This document shows, piece after piece, positions 1-5,624 of a DNA stretch of 13,863 nt. Every line of letters starts with the position of its first letter. Within the stretch, counting starts at the first letter, position 1. Both the position numbers and the translations under genes were made by a program. The notes below the pieces were generated by a model. It made no database searches and had not been told where the DNA came from. It worked only from the letters and a program-made list of their open reading frames with translations. The stretch is taken from contig CALURE010000031.1 in assembly GCA_944323095.1 (NCBI GenBank), positions 1-13,863 on the forward strand, read 5' to 3'. The stretch comes from Candidatus Gastranaerophilales bacterium (GTDB lineage: Bacteria; Cyanobacteriota; Vampirovibrionia; Gastranaerophilales; Gastranaerophilaceae).

Positions 1-39
1 AATTATACGACAAATATAAATTAAAAGGAATAAAGAAAA

Positions 40-192
40 ATGAGACGTACACTAGAAGGAACAAAAGTAAAAAGACAGCGCGTAAGCGGTTTTAGAGCAA
101 GAATGGCAACTCCGGGCGGACAGGAAGTTTTGAACAGACGCCGCGCTAAAGGCCGTCATAAATTAGCCATAACAGCTAAAAAACGTGCTTAA
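40..192 (+). CDS. rpmH: 50S ribosomal protein L34
   Basis: This 50-residue, very basic protein is ribosomal protein L34, a structural component of the large subunit that binds 23S rRNA. The core SGFRARMATPGGQEVLNRRR followed by AKGRHKL is the family signature. The N-terminal RRTLEGTKVKRQRVSGF resembles cyanobacterial L34 more than the proteobacterial MKRTFQPS type. It is slightly longer than the usual 44-46 residues because of a C-terminal AITAKKRA tail. The start is set by AAGGA at 25-29, about 10 bases before the ATG. It is the first gene of the classical rpmH-rnpA pair. Only 39 bases lie upstream, so its promoter cannot be judged. Confidence 0.96.
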   Translation: MRRTLEGTKVKRQRVSGFRARMATPGGQEVLNRRRAKGRHKLAITAKKRA

Positions 193-228
193 TCCATAAT
201 TAACAAAACAGGATTTTACAATAGAATT

Positions 229-265
229 AACACAGCAGGCCGAAAATTATTTGGCATGCTGTGTT
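229..265 (+). promoter_or_regulatory. Long hairpin between rpmH and rnpA
   Basis: A perfect 9-bp inverted repeat (AACACAGCA at 229-237 and TGCTGTGTT at 257-265) continues after a single G/A mismatch into a 6-bp inner stem (239-244 with 250-255, including one G-U pair) closed by a 5-base loop. No T-run follows on the plus strand, so it is not a standard Rho-independent terminator. It ends 14 bases before the rnpA start and would be part of the rpmH-rnpA transcript. It could be an RNase processing or stability element, or could control rnpA translation. The structure is read directly from the sequence; its role is inference. Confidence 0.6.
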
Positions 266-279
266 GTTGTACAAAAAAT

Positions 280-633
280 ATGTTAAAAAAAGAATACAGA
301 TTAAAAAATAAAAAAGCATTCAACGCAACCTATAGAGTAAAGCACTCTATTCATAAAAACGGTATAACCCTTTTTGCCGGACATGAAAAAAAAGAGACGG
401 AAATAATTACCCGCGCCGGCTTTGTTGTAAGCAAAAAAACACATAAAAGGGCTGTTAAGCGAAACAGACTAAAAAGGCTTATGCGCGAAAGCTACAGACT
501 GCTTTTAAAATCAGGAGAAACCGGCAATTCCCAAAAATATTTGTCGCTTATTTTTATCGGCGGAGAAAATGCTCTGAACAAAAGGTTTGACGAAATCCAA
601 AATACAATTAAATTTTTAATTACGAGGATTTAG
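280..633 (+). CDS. rnpA: Ribonuclease P protein component
   Basis: This is the 117-residue protein subunit of RNase P, which works with the M1-type RNA to remove 5' leaders from precursor tRNAs. The hallmark RNR region is present: KKTHKRAVKRNRLKRLMRES, with the usual N-terminal MLKKEYRLKNKKAF. The length is normal for the family. I chose the ATG at 280 rather than the in-frame ATG at 256. The earlier one would add MLCCCTKN, which is foreign to the family, and it sits in the loop side of the 229-265 hairpin. No clear Shine-Dalgarno precedes 280, so translation may depend on local structure. It lies downstream of rpmH as in most bacteria, and its stop is 2 bases before the next start. Confidence 0.94.
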   Translation: MLKKEYRLKNKKAFNATYRVKHSIHKNGITLFAGHEKKETEIITRAGFVVSKKTHKRAVKRNRLKRLMRESYRLLLKSGETGNSQKYLSLIFIGGENALNKRFDEIQNTIKFLITRI

Positions 634-635
634 AA

Positions 636-1157
636 ATGTTTGAAGGAATATTTGCCGAACACGTATTGCAAAAAAAGACTATCAGAACTTATCCGCCGCA
701 GCCGCAGGAAACATCAGGATATTATATCGGCAGTGATGCAATATACAGATATTCTCTTAAAGATTCGGATTATCCGGTATTAATTATTTCTTATCCTATA
801 TACGACAATGCAGGCGGAGTAATAAATCCGGGATATTATGAACTTGCACTTTCCGACTCGCGGGACTTTTTGATAATTCTGGAATCAAAAGAACCGCTTG
901 CTTTTATACCTGTGTTTAAAGTTGAAGAAGATGCAGCCGAACCGGAAAGACTTAACAACAAAAAAGTAAAAAAAAAACTAAAAAAAGAAGAAAAAAACAG
1001 AAAAAAAACTAATGAAAACCGTGCAAAAGCAGGAATGCCGCCTGATGAACCAAAAATTTATATGGAGGCAGAGATTGAATATATTGAGAAAGGAAAATAT
1101 TATTTAGTAAAATACCAAAGAGGCACCGTAAAAGCCTGGGGAGCATTTAAAGGTTAA
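636..1157 (+). CDS. Uncharacterised protein coupled to rnpA
   Basis: I do not recognise this 173-residue protein. It has no signal peptide or membrane segment. It appears to have an N-terminal beta-rich part (residues 1-98, many Tyr/Ile/Val and Gly turns), a strongly basic lysine-rich helix (about 108-131, KKVKKKLKKEEKNRKK) and a short second beta-rich part (140-173, ending VKAWGAFKG). The ATG lies 2 bases after the rnpA stop, with GAGGA at 624-628 inside the end of rnpA, so the two are probably translationally coupled. The lysine stretch is encoded by several long A tracts, including ten A at 968-977. In many bacteria yidD or yidC follows rnpA; this protein resembles neither. Its location hints at a link to RNA or ribosome biology, but that is only inference. 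Confidence 0.8.
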   Translation: MFEGIFAEHVLQKKTIRTYPPQPQETSGYYIGSDAIYRYSLKDSDYPVLIISYPIYDNAGGVINPGYYELALSDSRDFLIILESKEPLAFIPVFKVEEDAAEPERLNNKKVKKKLKKEEKNRKKTNENRAKAGMPPDEPKIYMEAEIEYIEKGKYYLVKYQRGTVKAWGAFKG

Positions 1158-1411
1158 TTTCAACTTAACATTTCTTAAAAATTATTAAATTTTAGCAATT
1201 ATATTGCCGTAAAATACTTTATTAATGTATGTGCAATATTTTACAAATTTTTAATAAAGAACAGGAGTATAAAATATGGTTTAATTATGAATTATAAATA
1301 TGTATTAATATTTCTTCACAAACACGCAAAAAAAAACTTGCGTCGGTTTATTATATTAATACAGGTGTAAATTGTAAACAATATTATTATTTAACATAAA
1401 AGGAGTACTTT
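1158..1411 (+). promoter_or_regulatory. AT-rich leader region of the exoprotein gene
   Basis: This 254-base gap has no plausible coding region. It contains a small inverted repeat, ACGCAA at 1324-1329 with TTGCGT at 1338-1343 around an A-rich loop, and ATTGT/ACAAT at 1371-1382. A good ribosome binding site (AAAGGAG) lies just before the ATG at 1412. I could not find a convincing -35/-10 pair with normal spacing, although several AT-rich -10-like stretches occur. No clear terminator separates the upstream rnpA-linked genes from the exoprotein gene, so read-through cannot be excluded. Confidence 0.35.
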
Positions 1412-4222
1412 ATGAAAAAAAGACAACTTTTCATTGCAGCCGTGGCAGCAGTATTATCTGTGTCATGTGTTTATGCAGATTCAACAATTACCGGCATAAC
1501 AGGGCCAGGTAATACTAGTGGAGTTTTTGACATTAATCCGGAAAAAATAAACGGAGGTGTCGGTTACAGGGCATATGAGGACTTTATCCTCGGTAACGGC
1601 GATGTCGCAAATCTTCTTTATGGCACAAATGGAGCCAGAAATATTGAAACATTTATCAACCTCGTAAAAAACGGAGTTGAAATTAATGGTATTTTAAATA
1701 CTGTTCGTGACGGAAATTTCTATAACGGTCATGCAGTATTTGTCACCCCCGGAGGCTTGACAATCGGTGCCAGCGGTGTTCTTAATGTAGGCACTTTATC
1801 CGTTGCAACACCGACAGATCAAAGATATAATACCTTACTTGGTGAATATAACAATAACAACTTCACTAATATAAGTAATGTATCACATCTTTTAAACGGC
1901 GCAGATGAAAGTAATGTCGGAGATATAACAGTAGATGGTAAAGTCTTTGCAAGAAACGGTGTTCAGCTTAGAGGCGGACAAATTGATGTTGGTGCAAATG
2001 GCGCAATTATAAACGGAGTTGCACAACAACAAGCCTTTACTCAAAAATCACAGGCAGACACACTTTTCAATAGTCTTGTAAATACTCAGGGTATGGTTAC
2101 AACAGGTAATCAGTTTGTTGCAAACGGCTCAAATATTCAGATTAAATCTTCAACAGGTATGGATATTGCAGGTAAAGTTATAAACGGTGCTGCAATCGCC
2201 GGAAAAGATGAAGGTGTGAACGGCGCAAACGGTTTAAATGGTTTATATCTTACAAACAACGGTACAAACGGTACAAAAATTTCAGGTCTGCTTCAATCTA
2301 CAGATGATTTGAATGTTTATAACAAAGCAGGCGAACTCAACATTTCAGGAACAGTCAAAAACGCAAATGACAATCTTGAAATTTCTAACAAAGGTACTAA
2401 TTTAACCATTGCAAACGGCGCTAATCTCACTACAGACGGTGAATTAGATATTGCCAATAACGGTACCGGAGCATTAACAATCAACGGTACGGCTCAATCA
2501 AAGGGTGATTTAAATATCTATAATCAGGCAAAAGGTACAAACCTTTCCGTTGGCGGAAATGTCAGCACAACAAATGGTAATTTAGCAATAGTAAATAATG
2601 GAAAAGGTTCTTTGGCAATTTCCGGAACAGCCAAAGCCAATGCAGGCAAAACCGATGTAGTTAATGAAGGTGCCGGCGGTATGAATATCACAGGTATCGT
2701 TTCAGGTGCTACAGCTCCTAAAGACGGTTTTGCAGTCAGAATTGTAAACCGCGGCGGCAAAATGGTAATTTCTAATACTTCTGATAAAGTTTCAACTGAC
2801 CATAAAGTCAGACTTGAAAATACAGGTGCAGACGGTATGGAAATCGCAGGAGTTAAAGCAGGCGAACATGTTTCTATTGAAAACAAAGCCGGTAACTTAA
2901 CAATTAACGGTAAAATTTCTGTTGACGAAGGCGATATGCATATCAGAAATTCAAGCGCAAACGGTAAATTAACAATTGCATCTGCAGGAGAAGTTGCCGG
3001 TGAAAAACTCCTTTCTATCAGAAATGACGGTACCGGCGGTATGGAAATTTCAGGTAAAGTTACTAATTCTCCGGTTGATCCTTCTCAAAGCCAGACTGCA
3101 ATTAACAACTATGCAGGTAACATGACTGTTGATGGAAATATTGAAACTTATGGTAACACTGCTGTGAAAAACAATGCTACAACAAATTCAAGCTTAACCA
3201 TTAACGGTGATATTACTACCGAAGGCGAATTAAAAGTTAAAAACTACGGTGCAAACGGTATGACAATTGCAGGAAATGTTACAGCAATTGATGACGGTTT
3301 GACAGTTTATAACGATGGCGGCTTGTTAAACATTAACGGCAAACTTGAAACACAAGGCGGAAACCTTGCTGTATGGTCAAGAGAAAATTCTAAAGGAATT
3401 GCAACAGGTACAACTTCTAAAATCATTACCGATGACGGCTATAATATTGCCATCAAACACAGCGGTTCAACCACAGCAGGCAGCAATGGTATGGATCTTC
3501 AAGGTACAATTACCAGCGGCGGAGAAACTGCAATTAATAACTACAGCGGTAATATGAATGTTGCCGGAACTATTACCTCTGAAGGTAATATGGGTATTAT
3601 TAACAGACAGGGCGGCGGTTCTATGACAACCGGCGGAAAAATCTCAAGTGACCTCGCTAACATTAACATTAAAAACTACGGTTCAGGCGATATGACTGTA
3701 AACAGTGAAATTTCTCACTCAGGTCGTGTCAATGTTCTTGCAAACTCCGGAAAACTTAACCTTGGAGCAAAAGTTCATAACAATGGCAACGGAGCACTTG
3801 ATGAAAATAACGGCTTCTATGCTGCTGCAAGAGAAGACAAAGGCGGCACACACGGTACCGGAATTGCTGTAACAGAAGGATTTACAGCTGACGGTACAGG
3901 CCAGAACCTGATTAAAAATATCTCAGGCGAACAAGGCTTGACATATGAAGGTAATATTAATACATCAAACGGCCAGACTGAATTGTATAATATGAAAGGT
4001 GATATGACAGTTGGCGGTGAAATTAACACAACTTCAGGTAATGCAGTAATCCTTAACAAAGGCGATAACTTAACAGTTAACGGAACTATTACCAGCGACA
4101 AAGACGTAAAAGTTGTAAACAAAGGTACCGCAAATGCTGATATAACCGAAGCCAAAATAGAAGCTCCAAATAAAGGCATAAAATGGTTCTGGGAACAGTT
4201 AAGGGCAAAAGCTGGCATATAA
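1412..4222 (+). CDS. Secreted beta-helix filamentous exoprotein, two-partner-secretion type (LktA/FHA-like)
   Basis: This 936-residue protein has a clear signal peptide (residues 1-22, cleavage probably after VYA). A region like the two-partner-secretion (TPS) domain follows: GGVGYRAYEDFILGNGDVANL near 49-68 and NGHAVFVTPGGLTIGASGVLNVG at about 106-127, the equivalent of the NPNGI..G..A.LN motif of filamentous haemagglutinins. From about residue 280 to 915 it is built of roughly twenty imperfect 25-30 residue repeats, with recurring N-[KN]-G-x-x-L-[TN]-I-x-G and G-M-x-I-x-G, rich in Asn, Gly and Thr; this indicates a long right-handed beta-helix. The last 20 residues (KGIKWFWEQLRAKAGI) leave the repeat pattern and form a basic, Trp-containing tail. 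It most resembles LktA-family filamentous adhesins but is much shorter than Fusobacterium leukotoxin. An outer-membrane TpsB partner would be expected; none is in the window. It probably acts at the cell surface in adhesion. Adhesin versus toxin cannot be decided from sequence. Confidence 0.85.
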   Translation: MKKRQLFIAAVAAVLSVSCVYADSTITGITGPGNTSGVFDINPEKINGGVGYRAYEDFILGNGDVANLLYGTNGARNIETFINLVKNGVEINGILNTVRDGNFYNGHAVFVTPGGLTIGASGVLNVGTLSVATPTDQRYNTLLGEYNNNNFTNISNVSHLLNGADESNVGDITVDGKVFARNGVQLRGGQIDVGANGAIINGVAQQQAFTQKSQADTLFNSLVNTQGMVTTGNQFVANGSNIQIKSSTGMDIAGKVINGAAIAGKDEGVNGANGLNGLYLTNNGTNGTKISGLLQSTDDLNVYNKAGELNISGTVKNANDNLEISNKGTNLTIANGANLTTDGELDIANNGTGALTINGTAQSKGDLNIYNQAKGTNLSVGGNVSTTNGNLAIVNNGKGSLAISGTAKANAGKTDVVNEGAGGMNITGIVSGATAPKDGFAVRIVNRGGKMVISNTSDKVSTDHKVRLENTGADGMEIAGVKAGEHVSIENKAGNLTINGKISVDEGDMHIRNSSANGKLTIASAGEVAGEKLLSIRNDGTGGMEISGKVTNSPVDPSQSQTAINNYAGNMTVDGNIETYGNTAVKNNATTNSSLTINGDITTEGELKVKNYGANGMTIAGNVTAIDDGLTVYNDGGLLNINGKLETQGGNLAVWSRENSKGIATGTTSKIITDDGYNIAIKHSGSTTAGSNGMDLQGTITSGGETAINNYSGNMNVAGTITSEGNMGIINRQGGGSMTTGGKISSDLANINIKNYGSGDMTVNSEISHSGRVNVLANSGKLNLGAKVHNNGNGALDENNGFYAAAREDKGGTHGTGIAVTEGFTADGTGQNLIKNISGEQGLTYEGNINTSNGQTELYNMKGDMTVGGEINTTSGNAVILNKGDNLTVNGTITSDKDVKVVNKGTANADITEAKIEAPNKGIKWFWEQLRAKAGI

Positions 4223-4239
4223 AAGTACAAACTAAATAA

Positions 4240-4280
4240 AAACAAAAAAGAGTATCTTACATAGATACTCTTTTTTGTTT
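4240..4280 (+). terminator. Strong Rho-independent terminator of the exoprotein gene
   Basis: GAGTATCT at 4250-4257 pairs with AGATACTC at 4263-4270 around a 5-base loop. The stem extends through A6/T6 and further complementary bases, giving about 18 bp in total (4240-4257 with 4263-4280). The T-rich right arm follows the stem core, as expected for an intrinsic terminator. Because the left arm is A-rich, it would also work on the minus strand. It lies 17 bases after the exoprotein stop codon. Confidence 0.92.
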
Positions 4281-4541
4281 AAAATTATCAGAATATATAA
4301 CCCCCTAAAAAGTGCACAAACTGACCGAAGTGCTAAAACAAGGAAGTTAATCCTGCATTCAACATGATGATAATTATAAATTTAGGGACTTATATCGCAG
4401 TTTACACCAGATATACTGAAGAAACAGGCAAACGTCATTCCGAACTTGTTTCGGAATCTCAACATTGTCAGCCCCTGAAACAAATTCAGAGCCTGCCCTG
4501 AATTTTGAATATAGGGGGTTGCAATTTTATTTTCAGCATTA
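4281..4541. repeat. Non-coding gap with degraded interspersed palindromic repeat
   Basis: About 290 bases without a real gene separate the terminator from the tRNA. At 4434-4460 lies GTCATTCCGAACTTGTTTCGG followed by AATCTC; its core ATTCCGAA (4437-4444) and TTCGGAAT (4450-4457) forms a hairpin. It is followed by a second imperfect palindrome, CTGAAACAAATTCAG (4475-4489). This is the widespread interspersed repeat whose spurious translation reads RHSELVSES. Around it, AACCCCCTA (4299-4307) and TAGGGGGTT (4512-4520) form a perfect 9-bp inverted repeat about 220 bases apart, and GAATATA occurs as a direct repeat at 4291-4297 and 4507-4513. Together this suggests a decayed small mobile or repeat element; that reading is inference. 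Confidence 0.55.
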
Positions 4542-4547
4542 CATAAT
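4519..4547 (+). promoter_or_regulatory. Promoter of the initiator tRNA gene
   Basis: TTGCAA at 4519-4524 and CATAAT at 4542-4547 are separated by exactly 17 bases and match the sigma70-type consensus 4/6 and 5/6. Transcription would start near 4554, leaving a short 5' leader of about 18 bases before the mature tRNA, which RNase P would remove. The -35 box begins in the last two bases of the TAGGGGGTT arm of the flanking inverted repeat. Confidence 0.6.
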
Positions 4548-4571
4548 AAAATGTAGATAAAAAATAAATAT

Positions 4572-4648
<77 letters not shown>

Positions 4649-4654
4649 TTTATC

Positions 4655-4689
4655 AAAAGAGGGTTTCAAGGTTTTTGAAACCCTCTTTT
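4655..4689 (+). terminator. Bidirectional terminator between tRNA-fMet and the DUF3800 gene
   Basis: A perfect 15-bp stem (4655-4669 with 4675-4689; core GAGGGTTTC/GAAACCCTC) around a 5-base loop ends in a T4 tract. It lies 6 bases after the tRNA. The A4 on the left arm gives a U-run in the other direction too, so it probably also ends transcription of the minus-strand DUF3800 gene, whose stop is at 4732. Confidence 0.92.
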
Positions 4690-4731
4690 AAATATAAAAA
4701 CTGGCTTAGTAATTGAACAATTAGGAAATAT

Positions 4732-5424
4732 TTATAGTTCTAATTCTTTATATGCTTTAACATAATTTTTATAGAATTTATTTGTAGATTTAAAAAAGTC
4801 CTCAATGGCTTTTATACGTTCGTTATTTTCTTTTCGCTCTATAATAAGTTCAATAGAACAAACTAAATCAGCACATTGCAGAAGTCTGTAATCCTCTTGG
4901 CAAACATTTTCTTTAAACCTAATATTACTCAAAGAATGCTCAAACGCACTTTTTAAAATTTTTGTTAAATAATCTTGCCCTTCGTCATAATAAATAACTA
5001 TTTCATCAAATTTTTTAAAATATTCATAATTATCTATTATCATTTGTTTGATATATGCTACTAAGTCTTGCTTAATAGCTTGTTTATTTGAACAAAATTT
5101 TTTATCACAAACAAAAGTTTTATGTCTGATTTTTAATTTACGCATAAATTGAAAAAGGTGATGAAATAGTTTCTTTCTTGTTTCCCTGTCCATTTCTGAA
5201 TATGGCTTTTGTTTACGTATTAATGGCATAGTATGAATTGGCAAATGCGATTTAAATTGATTTTCAATTAAATAATTTTCAAAAGCATAAATATCATCCC
5301 CTATAGATAATGATTTATTATGAAAAAGAAATGAAACAATATACAAATCTCTTACAGCAGTGTTTTTAATATTATCTTTTTCAAGAAATCCTGATTCGTC
5401 TATAAAAATTCCTAATTCACTCAT
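4732..5424 (-). CDS. DUF3800 domain protein (putative nuclease-like)
   Basis: This 230-residue soluble protein shows the pattern of the DUF3800 family (Pfam PF12686), which has no established function but recurs in mobile and defence-rich regions. Visible motifs are the N-terminal IFIDESG (residues 6-12), the central IVIYYDEGQ (142-150) and the C-terminal LLQCADLVCS (181-190), which corresponds to the family's Q-x-ADL element. The spaced acidic residues suggest a metal-dependent active site, which is inference. I chose the ATG at 5424 because GAGGAG precedes it closely and the family starts directly before the DESG strand; an in-frame start at 5475 would read through the leader hairpin. It has its own promoter and terminators on both sides, so it is a single-gene unit next to a tRNA, a setting typical of acquired genes. 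Confidence 0.83.
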   Translation of the reverse strand: MSELGIFIDESGFLEKDNIKNTAVRDLYIVSFLFHNKSLSIGDDIYAFENYLIENQFKSHLPIHTMPLIRKQKPYSEMDRETRKKLFHHLFQFMRKLKIRHKTFVCDKKFCSNKQAIKQDLVAYIKQMIIDNYEYFKKFDEIVIYYDEGQDYLTKILKSAFEHSLSNIRFKENVCQEDYRLLQCADLVCSIELIIERKENNERIKAIEDFFKSTNKFYKNYVKAYKELEL

Positions 5425-5444
5425 TGCTCCTCTATATAAAAAAT

Positions 5445-5462
5445 GGCGAGGAATTCCCCGCC
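5445..5462 (-). promoter_or_regulatory. Leader hairpin with U-run before the DUF3800 gene (attenuator-like)
   Basis: Read on the minus strand, GGCGGGGAATTCCTCGCC forms a 7-position stem with one mismatch around an AATT loop. It is followed at once by ATTTTTTATA and then the GAGGAG ribosome binding site. This looks like an intrinsic terminator placed between promoter and start codon, which would limit expression. A smaller hairpin (GTATT/AATAC, 5476-5491) precedes it in the same leader. The structure is seen directly; attenuation is inference. Confidence 0.55.
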
Positions 5463-5505
5463 GCCGACAGACCATGTATTACACAGAATACCTTAGCCTA
5501 TTATC

Positions 5506-5534
5506 ATTATACAGTATAGAATACAAAAATTCAA
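5506..5534 (-). promoter_or_regulatory. Promoter of the DUF3800 gene
   Basis: On the minus strand, TTGAAT (5534-5529) and a perfect TATAAT (5511-5506) are separated by 17 bases. Transcription would start near 5499, giving a leader of about 75 nucleotides that contains the hairpins at 5476-5491 and 5445-5462. Confidence 0.72.
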
Positions 5535-5624
5535 GTGCTTAAAAACAATTTTTAAAATTTATAAGTATAGGATATTCAGTTCAATCATAATTAAAATTTA
5601 TTATAAAAATTTCAAACCTTATCT

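Noticed and set aside
256..279. Upstream in-frame ATG for rnpA (MLCCCTKN)
   Set aside because: The extra residues do not belong to RnpA and the codons lie in the hairpin arm.
1324..1343. ACGCAA...TTGCGT inverted repeat as a terminator for the rnpA cluster
   Set aside because: The stem is only 6 bp and no T-run follows directly; it is too weak to call.
2524..2886. Open frame on the minus strand inside the exoprotein gene
   Set aside because: It is an antisense shadow of the Asn/Gly repeats, giving a Pro/Ile/Val-rich artefact with no binding site or known domain.
3345..3557. Plus-strand out-of-frame reading frame inside the exoprotein gene
   Set aside because: It is fully contained in the well-supported 936-residue frame and has no recognisable content.
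3817..4245. Minus-strand frame overlapping the end of the exoprotein gene and its terminator
   Set aside because: It begins inside the terminator stem and runs antisense through the repeats, with artefact-like composition.
4364..4501. A 45-codon frame reading MMIIINLG...RHSELVSES...
   Set aside because: It is the known spurious translation of the interspersed palindromic repeat, with no ribosome binding site.
5425..5475. Upstream in-frame start of the DUF3800 gene (MVCRRRGIPRHFLYRGA)
   Set aside because: It translates the leader hairpin; the ATG at 5424 has GAGGAG and matches the family N-terminus.
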